A program made the position numbers and the translations under genes. A DNA stretch of 20,941 nt from CAYUVF01 sp964448045 (GTDB taxonomy: Bacteria; Bacteroidota; Rhodothermia; Rhodothermales; Salinibacteraceae): the NCBI GenBank assembly GCA_964448045.1, contig CAYUVF010000067.1:1-20941 (forward strand), written 5' to 3'. This document shows, piece after piece, positions 1-7,781 of this stretch; the first letter of the stretch is position 1, and each line of letters begins with the position of its first letter. The notes under the pieces are model-generated. The model did no database searches. It had not been told where the DNA came from and saw only the letters and a program-made list of their open reading frames with translations.

Positions 1-57
1 TAATTCTCCCTGTAGACACCCCTGACGCCCATCAGGCTATTTCCTTCCGCTTTACAT

Positions 58-90
58 GCGCCCCGTCTGGATCCCCGGACGGGGCGTTTG
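58..90 (+). terminator. Rho-independent terminator of an upstream gene
   Basis: A 12-bp stem (59-70 pairing with 75-86, one G-T wobble) closes a four-base loop (71-74) and is followed by TTTG. It points rightwards and probably ends a plus-strand gene lying mostly before the window. It also shows that the ATG at 56 is not a sensible start for the dehydrogenase that follows. Confidence 0.65.
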
Positions 91-98
91 TATGTTGA
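91..98 (+). promoter_or_regulatory. Candidate -7 promoter box (TATGTTGA) for the alcohol dehydrogenase
   Basis: The octamer TATGTTGA sits directly after the upstream terminator and 79 bp before the preferred GTG start of the dehydrogenase. It resembles the Bacteroidota -7 consensus TAnnTTTG. The same octamer lies 79 bp before the NAD kinase start. No convincing TTG-type -33 element is visible at the expected distance, so this is a tentative call. Confidence 0.3.
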
Positions 99-169
99 GA
101 GGCAGCTCCTCCATACCCGCTGCCCATCGGGCCCCGAAAACGGGCCCCAAGAACGCCAACCCACCTGCC

Positions 170-1213
170 GTGAAAGCTGCCGTCTACGACACGTTTCAAG
201 GGCCCATTGAGGTTCAGACGGTCCCCGATCCCACGCCGTCGCCGGATGGCGTCGTGCTGGAGGTGAAGGCCACCGACCTCTGCCGCAGCGACTGGCACGG
301 GTGGATGGGCCACGATCCCACCATTACACCGCCGCACGTGCCCGGCCACGAAATCGCAGGCCTTGTCGCCGGGGTTGGTTCCAACGTCAAGCAGTGGACC
401 CTCGGCGATCGGGTGACGCTGCCCTTCGTTTGCGGATGCGGCCAGTGCCCGCAGTGTACCGCCGGCCATCCGCAGGTGTGCGATCATCAGTTTCAGCCCG
501 GCTTTACGGCCTGGGGCAGCTTTGCCGAATACGTCGCTATCGAGTACGCCGACCGCAACCTCGTGCGCCTGCCCGCCTCCCTCGACGATGTCACCGCCGC
601 AAGCCTCGGTTGCCGCTTTGTGACGGCCTTTCGCGCCGTCGTGGATCAGGGGGCGACCACGGCGGGCGAGTGGGTTGCTGTACACGGCTGCGGAGGCGTG
701 GGCCTCTCCGCCATCATGATCGCCGCCCGCGTTGGCGCCCGCGTAATAGCTATCGACATCAACGATGCAGCTCTGGCGTGGGCCAGCGAGATCGGCGCCG
801 CAACCACGATCAACGCACACGCCGTGGACGACGTCGTTGAGGCCGTGCGCAACGAAACCAAGGGCGGCGCGCATGTATCGATCGACGCGCTCGGACATGC
901 CGAGACGTGCTTCAACTCCGTCGCTAACCTACGTAAACGCGGGCGCCACGTGCAGGTGGGCCTGATGGTGGGCGCGGATCGGAAGGCGGCGATTCCGATG
1001 GACCGGGTGATCGCGAATGAGCTGGAGCTCCGGGGGACGCACGGGCTACCGGCCTATCGCTATCCCGCTCTGCTTCGCATGATCACATCCGAGCGCCTCG
1101 ACCCGCGTCAACTCGTCAACCGGACGATCCCGCTCGCTGAAGCCGGCGACGCCCTCCAAGCGATGGGCGATTCAACCTATGCGGGCATTACGGTGATCGA
1201 CGCGTTCAGCTGA
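170..1213 (+). CDS. Zinc-dependent alcohol dehydrogenase family protein
   Basis: This is a medium-chain (MDR) dehydrogenase predicted to oxidise an alcohol or reduce an aldehyde with NAD(P), in the cytoplasm. The preferred start is the GTG at 170, giving 347 residues that begin MKAAVYDTF as family members do. The in-frame ATGs at 56 and 92 lie in or just after a terminator. Catalytic zinc ligands are visible as C38, H60 (in GHE) and C148. The structural zinc loop is C90-x2-C93-x2-C96-x7-C104. The dinucleotide motif GCGGVG is at residues 173-178, followed by an acidic D at the end of the second strand (VIAID), which favours NAD. Exact substrate cannot be told. It appears monocistronic, as the next plus-strand gene starts 85 bp downstream. 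Confidence 0.88.
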   Translation: MKAAVYDTFQGPIEVQTVPDPTPSPDGVVLEVKATDLCRSDWHGWMGHDPTITPPHVPGHEIAGLVAGVGSNVKQWTLGDRVTLPFVCGCGQCPQCTAGHPQVCDHQFQPGFTAWGSFAEYVAIEYADRNLVRLPASLDDVTAASLGCRFVTAFRAVVDQGATTAGEWVAVHGCGGVGLSAIMIAARVGARVIAIDINDAALAWASEIGAATTINAHAVDDVVEAVRNETKGGAHVSIDALGHAETCFNSVANLRKRGRHVQVGLMVGADRKAAIPMDRVIANELELRGTHGLPAYRYPALLRMITSERLDPRQLVNRTIPLAEAGDALQAMGDSTYAGITVIDAFS

Positions 1214-1263
1214 GCCCACCTCCCAAATGAGGCCTCGGATCAGCCCGCAGGTTGGAGGGTTTG

Positions 1264-1282
1264 GATGACCCGCTCCGTCATC
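1264..1282. repeat. Small inverted repeat between the dehydrogenase and membrane-protein genes
   Basis: GATGAC (1264-1269) and GTCATC (1277-1282) form a perfect 6-bp dyad around a 7-bp spacer, 17 bp before the next start codon. No T-run follows on the plus strand, so an operator or a weak leader hairpin is as likely as a terminator. Confidence 0.25.
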
Positions 1283-1298
1283 ATAAAAACCGCTTCCC

Positions 1299-1673
1299 AT
1301 GTCCCTCACCAGTCGGACCACCACGCTGCTTCATCCCGCCAGCGGCGTCGTTATTCTGCTACTCGACTGGATTCTCTTTTCCGGCAATGTGTTGTCTCTG
1401 GGCCTCAGCATGCCCCTCACCTCGGCGCTGGGCTTCGGGCTGGCGAGCGTGATTACGGCGCGCATCCAGCGGCAATACGGGCACGACATGGTCGGGCGCA
1501 GCTGGCTGAAGGGCCTCGGCGCCGGAATTGCGGTGGGGGTCCCCTGGCCGATTGCCGGCACGGCCGTCGGCGGCCTCGTGCTGACGCTCAGCGGACTCGA
1601 TCGGTGGAAGCGGAACCGGCTCGGCTCCTCCAGCAAGAAGACAACGGACGAGCCGGACGACCCCGCCGCGTAG
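1299..1673 (+). CDS. Small hypothetical membrane protein
   Basis: The predicted protein has 124 residues and I do not recognise a named family. Hydrophobic segments lie at about residues 15-35 (VVILLLDWILFSG), 37-52 and 73-98 (glycine-rich, GLGAGIAVGVPWPIAG), separated by a basic loop (ARIQRQYGHDMVGR). The tail is charged and polar (KRNRLGSSSKKTTDEPDD). This pattern fits a two- or three-helix inner-membrane protein. The start ATG has no obvious Shine-Dalgarno sequence, as is usual in Bacteroidota. It converges on the lipoprotein hydrolase gene, with the two stop codons only 1 bp apart and no room for a separate terminator. Function is unknown. Confidence 0.6.
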   Translation: MSLTSRTTTLLHPASGVVILLLDWILFSGNVLSLGLSMPLTSALGFGLASVITARIQRQYGHDMVGRSWLKGLGAGIAVGVPWPIAGTAVGGLVLTLSGLDRWKRNRLGSSSKKTTDEPDDPAA

Positions 1674-1674
1674 C

Positions 1675-2529
1675 TCAGCGGCCTTCTTCGGGCAGCGCCC
1701 GATCGATCCAGGCGGAATACGCGCGCTGATAAGCCGGGGTCGCATATAACTCGTTGTGACCGCCCTCCTCAATGATGACGAGCTCCCGCTCGGTCGTCGC
1801 AGCTTCCGCATGAAGGGTGCGCGCCATCTCCGGCGGTGTCACGTTGTCCTGCCCGCCCCCGATCACCAGCAGCGGAATCGCATCCATCACCCGGATGCGC
1901 TCCAGATTGCTCTCGCCTCGCAGGTCCTCGTCCACCTCAAACGAGGCAAACATCCGCACGTACCACGGTGCGAGGCTACTCACCCAGTCATCGACGCTGG
2001 TCGCCGGATTCTCCAGTGCAATGCCAGCTACCGGCCGCTCCTCAGCCAAGTGCAACGCCAGAAACGTGCCCAGCGAGTGCCCATGCACCAGCAGCCGATC
2101 CGGATCGAGGCCCACGCGCTGCGTCAGCGAATCGTACAGCGCCACTGCATCCCGCTTGAGCGCCGCCACACTGGGGTGCCCCTCACTGCGACCGTAACCC
2201 CGATAGTCCGCCATAAACACGCCTATCGGGTGCCGCGTCAGCGCGTTAATGTACCCGCCCGACTGAACGAGGTAAAAGCCATTGCCGCCAAAGAATAGCA
2301 CTGTTCCGCGCGCCTCCGATTGCGTCAGATGCCACGCGTTGAGGCGCACACTATCCGTCACGGCGATGTCGCGGACGTTTAGCGCCACCCCTTCCCGATC
2401 GAAGCTGGCCGGGGTAACAGACGGCTTCGGCATGAAGACATCGCTCTCGTCGATCTGGATCGAGGAGCAACCCGCGACCGCGAGCAGAAGCGCAGCGCAA
2501 CACAGCGAGCGGAGCATAAACATCGGCAT
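1675..2529 (-). CDS. Alpha/beta hydrolase lipoprotein
   Basis: The predicted protein has 284 residues. The N-terminus is a lipoprotein signal, with a hydrophobic stretch ending LAVAGC, so C21 would be lipidated and the enzyme anchored to a membrane facing the periplasm. Alpha/beta-hydrolase fold landmarks are FFGGNG (79-84, oxyanion region), YRGYGRSEG (109-117), the nucleophile elbow GHSLG (S152), D228 in GGQDNVTPP and H258 in EGGHNE. This is the BEM46/YfhR-like type of serine hydrolase, and its substrate is unknown. Three in-frame ATGs (2529, 2523, 2517) could each be the start. It is the last gene of the mutS-led minus-strand cluster, 64 bp after the lipid kinase, and may have its own promoter. 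Confidence 0.85.
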   Translation of the reverse strand: MPMFMLRSLCCAALLLAVAGCSSIQIDESDVFMPKPSVTPASFDREGVALNVRDIAVTDSVRLNAWHLTQSEARGTVLFFGGNGFYLVQSGGYINALTRHPIGVFMADYRGYGRSEGHPSVAALKRDAVALYDSLTQRVGLDPDRLLVHGHSLGTFLALHLAEERPVAGIALENPATSVDDWVSSLAPWYVRMFASFEVDEDLRGESNLERIRVMDAIPLLVIGGGQDNVTPPEMARTLHAEAATTERELVIIEEGGHNELYATPAYQRAYSAWIDRALPEEGR

Positions 2530-2593
2530 TGATGAAAGCGAACACGCAGAGTCAGACGCAACGCGCCGCGGCAGGTTTGTGCGAAAGCTGCAA

Positions 2594-3502
2594 CTATTTC
2601 TCGGCTGTCGGCGTGAAGGCCGCCCCGACGATCATCTGCAGCGCGCCGTTCTCGACGGCGATCGTCACGGGCTCGTTGGTGAGCAGCTCGCCATCCACGT
2701 TGAACCACATGCCGGGCCGCGATTCGACGCGGATCTGCCGGGCGCGCCGATGCTGTACCAGCGGATTCTTCAGATAGTTGCCTCCCATCACCTGGGCCCC
2801 CACCTGCGCCAGATCGGCCCACTCGCCCTGCTCGACGACCACCACATCGAGCTGCCCATCACACGGATTGGCCCCCGGCGCGACGCGCTGCCCGCCCGCG
2901 GCCGTGCGACCATTCGCCACGACGATATTCAGCGCACGAACGGATTCCGGCTCGCTGCCATCAACCGACACGCGTGTTTCGTAGTCCGTCAGATCGGGCA
3001 GCGCACGGGCAGCTCCCAGCAGATACGCCAGCGGCCCCCAGGTGGTTTTCATCGCCTCCGTGAGGGCCTCATCGACCGCCCCGCTGAATCCGCCTGCCGC
3101 GACGTTGATCCCGTACCGATCGCCTGTTGCCCACGTGATGTGCAACGCATCGATCGATCGCATCCGCCCCTGTTCGATGCAGGCGAGCGCCTCGGGGACA
3201 TCTCTCGGGATGGCAGCCGTCCGCGCCCAATCGTTGCCGGTACCGAGCGGGACGAGCCCGACGGTGAGATCGGATCCCGCGCGGAGAACCGCATCGACGA
3301 CGTGGCTCAGGGTACCATCGCCGCCCACAGCAACGAGCCGGTCGAATCCATTGGCTTCAGCCTGCCGGACGTAGCCGGGCGTGTACTCGGGTCCATCGCT
3401 GATCCAGCAGGTATAGTCGGCGCGGTCCGCGGCCCAATCGCGTACCGCCTCCGCCGCATCGGTCCCCCCTGCGTTGGGGTTGATCAAAAGGAGCGTCTTC
3501 AC
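2594..3502 (-). CDS. Diacylglycerol/lipid kinase family protein (YegS/BmrU-like)
   Basis: This predicted lipid kinase phosphorylates a diacylglycerol-like or other lipid alcohol at the cytoplasmic membrane. The chosen start is the GTG at 3502, giving 302 residues that begin MKTLLLINPNAGG, the canonical family N-terminus. The open frame runs further upstream, but only through the 3' end of the preceding gene. A TGAGG that overlaps the stop codon of the carbonic anhydrase-like gene lies about 10 bp before this GTG and would serve as a ribosome-binding site for coupled translation. Motifs are NPNAGG (8-13), GGDGT (60-64) and PLGTGND (85-91). The C-terminal beta-sandwich domain ends near residue 302. 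Lipid specificity cannot be assigned. Confidence 0.87.
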   Translation of the reverse strand: MKTLLLINPNAGGTDAAEAVRDWAADRADYTCWISDGPEYTPGYVRQAEANGFDRLVAVGGDGTLSHVVDAVLRAGSDLTVGLVPLGTGNDWARTAAIPRDVPEALACIEQGRMRSIDALHITWATGDRYGINVAAGGFSGAVDEALTEAMKTTWGPLAYLLGAARALPDLTDYETRVSVDGSEPESVRALNIVVANGRTAAGGQRVAPGANPCDGQLDVVVVEQGEWADLAQVGAQVMGGNYLKNPLVQHRRARQIRVESRPGMWFNVDGELLTNEPVTIAVENGALQMIVGAAFTPTAEK

Positions 3503-3515
3503 CGGATCGTAAGCC

Positions 3516-4052
3516 TCAGTAGAATGGATTTGTGTCCGGTGTCTCCGCGCCGCGGTAGATGGCGCTGTAGCGAAGGTAATTCTCGGCGTAGTCGCCAATG
3601 GTGGAAACCTCGTCCTCGGAAAGCTCGCGGACCACTTCGGCGGGCTGACCCAGGACAAGCGAGCGCGGCGGCACCTCGGTCCGCTGCGTGACTAACGCTT
3701 GTGCCCCGACGATGCTACTTTCGCCGATGACCGCGTGGTCCATCACCGTCGCGCCCATGCCAATGAGCACGTTGTTTTCGATGGTGCAGCCGTGGATGAT
3801 CGCGCCGTGCCCGATGGTCACATGGTCGCCGATATCGGTGGGTGCCGTCCCGTGCGTCACGTGGATGACGGTGTTATCCTGTACGTTCGACGCCTTCCCG
3901 ATGCGAATCCAGTTCACATCGCCGCGGATCGTCACGTTGTGCCAGATGCTTGCACCCGGCCCCAGCGCGACATCGCCGATGACGACAGCCGTTTCGGCGA
4001 TGAAGTTGGAGTCGTTGAATTGCGGTTCAGTCCCGAGAAACGATTCAATCAC
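3516..4052 (-). CDS. Gamma-carbonic anhydrase family protein (left-handed beta-helix)
   Basis: The protein has 178 residues built from hexapeptide repeats of the left-handed beta-helix type, usually trimeric, with metal sites between subunits. Metal-ligand histidines are H67 (VTHG), H82 and H87 (GHGAIIHG), with the 5-residue spacing of the last two matching gamma-carbonic anhydrases. Active-site neighbours R43, D45 and Q58 are also present. The family includes Cam-type anhydrases and PaaY/YrdA-like proteins. The acidic proton-shuttle loop of archaeal Cam is absent, as in YrdA-type proteins, so activity is uncertain. The start is GTG at 4052, 28 bp after mutS, and translation of the lipid kinase begins 13 bp after its stop. 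Confidence 0.88.
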   Translation of the reverse strand: MIESFLGTEPQFNDSNFIAETAVVIGDVALGPGASIWHNVTIRGDVNWIRIGKASNVQDNTVIHVTHGTAPTDIGDHVTIGHGAIIHGCTIENNVLIGMGATVMDHAVIGESSIVGAQALVTQRTEVPPRSLVLGQPAEVVRELSEDEVSTIGDYAENYLRYSAIYRGAETPDTNPFY

Positions 4053-4080
4053 GAAATGTAAACTTTGACCTTGATATTTT

Positions 4081-6759
4081 TCAATCCCCGAGCTTCGCCT
4101 TGAGCTCGTTCAGCTTCATCAGCGCTTCGATGGGTGTCATGCGGTTGGGGTCGAGGCGATCGAGTTCGCTTTTTAGCTCTTCAGCGACCGGATCGGGCTG
4201 GCCGAAGAGCGACATCTGATTATCGCGGAGAGACGGCACCGCATCTGCATCGGCCGTGCGAGCGGTTACGCCGTCGCCCTGTGCGCCATCGCCACCAACG
4301 TCGAGCTGTTGGCTCTCCAAATGCTGCAGGACCTCCCGCGCGCGACCGATCACCGGCTGCGGCAATCCGGCCATTTTGGCCACTTCGATACCGTACGAGT
4401 GATCGGCGCCGCCGGGCACCAGCTTGCGCAGGAAGATGACCCTGCCCTCGTGCTCGCGCACGCTGATCCGGTAGTTGCACACGCGCTCGTAGCGATCCGC
4501 CATCGCGTTGAGCTCGTGGTAGTGGGTGGCGAAGAGCGTCCGCGCCGCCACCTCGGGCCGCTCGTGCAGGTATTCGACGATCGACCACGCGATCGAGAGG
4601 CCATCAAACGTGGACGTGCCCCGCCCCACCTCATCGAACAGGATGAGCGACCGGCTCGTGGCGTTGTTAAGGATATTCGCCGCCTCGTTCATCTCCACGA
4701 GGAACGTGCTCTCTCCCGCGGCCAGATTGTCCGAAGCGCCGACACGCGTAAAGATGCGATCCACAACACCGATCTGCGCCGCCTCGGCCGGAACGAAGGA
4801 GCCGACCTGCGCCAGCAGCACGATGAGCCCGACCTGGCGCAGCGCGACGCTCTTGCCCGCCATGTTCGGCCCCGTGATAATCAAGATCTGCTCGCGGTCG
4901 GGGTCGACGTGGACGTCGTTCGGGATGAACGGATCGCCGGGCGGCAGCGTCTGCTCCACGACCGGGTGGCGCCCGTCTGTGATGTCAATGGCGAGGCCGT
5001 CGTCGACCTCGGGGCGGACGTAATCGTGCTGCGCGGCCACTTCGGCGAACGTCGCGAAGCAATCGAGCTCGGCCAGCAGCGACGCGTTTTCCTGCATCGC
5101 CGGCGTCTCCTCCGCCAGCACCATCCGCAACTCGTTGAACAGCTCCAGCTCCAGCCGCTCAATCTTCTCCTCCGCCGTCAGGATCTTCTCCTCCATCTCC
5201 TTGAGCTCGGGCGTGATGTAGCGCTCCGAGTTCACGAGCGTCTGCTTGCGGATGTAGTGCTCGGGCACCTTCTCCTTGTGGGTGTTCGTAACCTCCAGAT
5301 AGTAGCCGAACACCTTGTTGAAGCCGACCTTCAGCGACGGGATATCCGTTTTTTCTTTCTCCTCCTGTTCGAGGTTCGTCACCCATTCCTTCCCGGAGGT
5401 CGCGATCTCGCGCAACTCGTCCAACTCGTCGTCAAAGCCGTCCCGGATGAGCCCCCCCTCGCTGATTTTCGCCGGCGGATCGTCCACCAGTGCCTCGTCA
5501 ATCCGCTCGACCACATCGCGGCAGAGCGTGAGCTGATCGGCGATGTTGCGGAGGGCCGGATCCTCGGCCTCGGCCAGTAGCTGCTTAATGGGCGGAATCT
5601 GACGAAGCGTGAGCTTGACGCTGGTCAGATCGCGCGGGGTAGCGCGTCCGGTAGCGATTTTGCCTGCGAGCCGCTCCAGATCGCCCACCTGGCTCGACTC
5701 CTCGCGCAGTTCCTCGCGCCGATCCCGATTTGCGAAGAGCGCCTCGACCGCGTTAAGACGGCGCCGGATGGCCTCCACCTGCCGCAGCGGACGCACGAGC
5801 CACGCCCGGAGGCGCCGCCCGCCCATCGGCGTGCAGGTGTCATCGAGAATGCTCACAAGCGAGCCGTCGCGGCTGCCGTCCTGCATGGACGCCACCAGCT
5901 CCAGATTCCGCTTCGTGGATGCATCCAGTGCAATGTGATCATCCTCAGCGTACCGCCGAATCTTCCGGATGTGCGGCAGCTTCCCCTTCTGCGTCTCACT
6001 CAGGTAATGGAGCGCGGCCCCGGCTGCGACGATGCCCACCTCAAACTCGTCCACTCCGAACCCTTTCAGCGAATGGGTTTCGAAGTGATCGAGCAAGGTT
6101 TCGTAGGCGAAATCGTAGCCAAAGACCCAGTCCTCCTGCGGCGTCACCGTGAACGGGGTTTCGCGCAGCGCTTCATTCAGCGCGGTCTGCTTCCCTTTGT
6201 CGACGATAACCTCGCTGGGTGCAACCGTCTGCATCAGCGACTCCAGTTTGCGGGCGGGGGCTTCGGTTACGCCAAACTCGCCCGTCGAGGCGTCGATGAA
6301 AGCGAAGCCGATTGTATCGGCACCCCGGGCGCTGCCCCAATGCACCGAAACAAGGTAGTTGGAGCGCTTCGGATTGAGCAGCTCGTCGTGAAATGAGACG
6401 CCCGGCGTCACCACCTCGACCACGTCCCGGTCAACAACCTTCCCACTGGAAGTCGCCGCCTCCTCCACCTGCTCACAGATCGCTACACGTAATCCCGAGC
6501 GGATCAGCTTGGGCAGGTGGCTATCGAGCGCGTGATGCGGGAATCCGGCCATTGGCACATCGTCCGACGAGCCGTTGTTTCGCGTCGTCAGGGTGATGCC
6601 CAGGATCCGGCTGACTGTTTTGGCATCGTCTTCGAACGTCTCGTAGAAGTCTCCCATCCGGAAGAGCAGGATCGCCTGAGGATGGCGCTCCTTGATGCCA
6701 TAGTATTGCCGCATCAGTGGCGTGCTACCCTTCTTGGAGGTGGTGTCGGCTTGCGCCAT
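4081..6759 (-). CDS. mutS: DNA mismatch repair protein MutS
   Basis: This cytoplasmic ATPase recognises base mismatches and small loops and recruits MutL. At 892 residues it is slightly longer than the usual 850-870. The mismatch-reading motif F-Y-E is at residues 38-40 (MGDFYETF). Connector, lever and clamp regions follow. The ABC ATPase domain has Walker A GPNMAGKS at 630-637, the signature/Walker B region LFDEVGRGTSTFDG with D709 and E710, and the HYHEL histidine motif. The C-terminus has the helix that mediates higher oligomers (TPIEALMKLNELK). The start ATG at 6759 has no clear Shine-Dalgarno sequence. It leads a cluster with the carbonic anhydrase-like and lipid kinase genes. Confidence 0.98.
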   Translation of the reverse strand: MAQADTTSKKGSTPLMRQYYGIKERHPQAILLFRMGDFYETFEDDAKTVSRILGITLTTRNNGSSDDVPMAGFPHHALDSHLPKLIRSGLRVAICEQVEEAATSSGKVVDRDVVEVVTPGVSFHDELLNPKRSNYLVSVHWGSARGADTIGFAFIDASTGEFGVTEAPARKLESLMQTVAPSEVIVDKGKQTALNEALRETPFTVTPQEDWVFGYDFAYETLLDHFETHSLKGFGVDEFEVGIVAAGAALHYLSETQKGKLPHIRKIRRYAEDDHIALDASTKRNLELVASMQDGSRDGSLVSILDDTCTPMGGRRLRAWLVRPLRQVEAIRRRLNAVEALFANRDRREELREESSQVGDLERLAGKIATGRATPRDLTSVKLTLRQIPPIKQLLAEAEDPALRNIADQLTLCRDVVERIDEALVDDPPAKISEGGLIRDGFDDELDELREIATSGKEWVTNLEQEEKEKTDIPSLKVGFNKVFGYYLEVTNTHKEKVPEHYIRKQTLVNSERYITPELKEMEEKILTAEEKIERLELELFNELRMVLAEETPAMQENASLLAELDCFATFAEVAAQHDYVRPEVDDGLAIDITDGRHPVVEQTLPPGDPFIPNDVHVDPDREQILIITGPNMAGKSVALRQVGLIVLLAQVGSFVPAEAAQIGVVDRIFTRVGASDNLAAGESTFLVEMNEAANILNNATSRSLILFDEVGRGTSTFDGLSIAWSIVEYLHERPEVAARTLFATHYHELNAMADRYERVCNYRISVREHEGRVIFLRKLVPGGADHSYGIEVAKMAGLPQPVIGRAREVLQHLESQQLDVGGDGAQGDGVTARTADADAVPSLRDNQMSLFGQPDPVAEELKSELDRLDPNRMTPIEALMKLNELKAKLGD

Positions 6760-6803
6760 ACGTCGATACGCGTCAAGTCATGCGAGAGAATCGCGGGGAC
6801 CTT

Positions 6804-6836
6804 TCAAGGTAGGTGCACGCCGCCCGAAACGCAATG
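6804..6836 (-). promoter_or_regulatory. Candidate Bacteroidota-type promoter for mutS
   Basis: Read on the minus strand, TTG (6832-6834) and TACCTTGA (6811-6804) are separated by 20 bp. This matches the -33 TTG / -7 TAnnTTTG layout known for the Bacteroidota primary sigma factor, with one or two mismatches. The -7 box lies about 45-50 bp before the mutS ATG. Confidence 0.4.
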
Positions 6837-6891
6837 GGTTGGATCTTCACTCCAGGGCGATAGCTTTATTAGCTTCTGGCTGATGAGCCCC

Positions 6892-6923
6892 AAAAAAACG
6901 GTGCGTACGGCGTATCAAGCCGT
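6892..6923 (-). terminator. Weak possible terminator after the J-domain gene
   Basis: On the minus strand a 5-bp stem (ACGGC/GCCGT, 6923-6919 with 6911-6907) is followed, after an 8-bp gap, by a run of seven T (6898-6892). The gap is longer than in a standard intrinsic terminator, so this is uncertain. It lies in the 189-bp gap between mutS and the J-domain gene. Confidence 0.35.
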
Positions 6924-6948
6924 GTTCGGCAGCGCAGTTCACGGATGT

Positions 6949-7689
6949 TCAGACGCGCCGCCGATGGTACTTCCGGATCTGCAGCTTGAGCTGCTGACGG
7001 AGGTCCTTGAAGTACGCATCCACGTCGTCCACCTCTGCAATGGTCTGATAGGCATCGGAGGCGCGCATCTGCTCGATCTCGGCCTCCAGTTCGCGGAGGC
7101 GGTCCTGCATCCGCTCGATGCGCACCCGCAGATCGGTCGACGTCGCCCCCGATTCGATGCCGCTCTCGTGCAGGCGCTCGGCCATCGACTCCACCCGTTC
7201 CAGATCATTTTGCTGATAAGCCTCACGCAATTCATGAAACGCCACCTCAGCCTCCTCCTTGTGCTCCGGTCCCACCATATCCGGGTGGCACCGCTTGCTT
7301 GCCTTACGATAGGCCGACTTGAGGCGTTGCTGCTCGTCCTCAGTCAGCGACGCGGGGGCCTCAGCTTCGGGCTCGGCTTCGGACTCCTCAAACAGATGAC
7401 GAAACCGCTCAAAATCCGATTGGGCGCTCTGATAGGCGATTCGCGCCCGCGCGCTACGACGGCGCTGATGCGACCGGGTCTGCAGCCGATCCCGCCGGAG
7501 CCGCAGGAGCTTCTTCACGAGCGGACCCAGCTCATCCCGATACCGGATCCGGAAACGCTGCAACACCCGCGCCAGTTCATCGCGGACCTGCTGCTGTTCG
7601 GTGACCTGCTGGTGCAGGCGCTCGGCCTTCTCCTGCAGCGTTGCCTGAGTGCTCATAACGATCGGCTGATTGGCATTCGATACAATCAC
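6949..7689 (-). CDS. J-domain-containing coiled-coil protein
   Basis: The predicted protein has 246 residues. Residues 12-75 and 180-215 are strongly heptad-like and charged, suggesting long coiled coils. In the middle, residues 114-165, lies a J-domain: a helix KSAYRKASKRC, the invariant HPD at 135-137, then HKEEAEVAFHELREAYQQND. Such domains stimulate Hsp70/DnaK ATPase. There is no Gly/Phe linker, zinc-binding domain or substrate-binding domain of true DnaJ, so it is a class C co-chaperone. The start may be GTG 7689 or ATG 7656 (MSTQATLQEK); the latter begins directly with the coiled coil and I find it equally likely. It lies between the DUF5686 gene and mutS on the same strand. The client is unknown. 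Confidence 0.75.
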   Translation of the reverse strand: MIVSNANQPIVMSTQATLQEKAERLHQQVTEQQQVRDELARVLQRFRIRYRDELGPLVKKLLRLRRDRLQTRSHQRRRSARARIAYQSAQSDFERFRHLFEESEAEPEAEAPASLTEDEQQRLKSAYRKASKRCHPDMVGPEHKEEAEVAFHELREAYQQNDLERVESMAERLHESGIESGATSTDLRVRIERMQDRLRELEAEIEQMRASDAYQTIAEVDDVDAYFKDLRQQLKLQIRKYHRRRV

Positions 7690-7781
7690 CCTGACGCATC
7701 CTTGGGACCGGAGTTCTTATCCGTCCTATTGATGCATTATTCTCACGGCCAACAGCTGTTTCTCTTCTCCGCCGCCGCCCA

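Noticed and set aside
56..169. A 38-residue N-terminal extension of the alcohol dehydrogenase
   Set aside because: Its ATG lies in a terminator hairpin, the residues are unlike any MDR N-terminus, and the family begins at the GTG at 170.
2282..3691. A 469-residue plus-strand open frame
   Set aside because: It is antisense to the lipid kinase and its neighbours, with shadow composition (Arg, His and Pro rich) and no domain.
4309..5580. A 423-residue plus-strand open frame
   Set aside because: It is antisense to mutS, which has all its motifs. Its leucine/arginine-rich pattern is a reverse-complement shadow.
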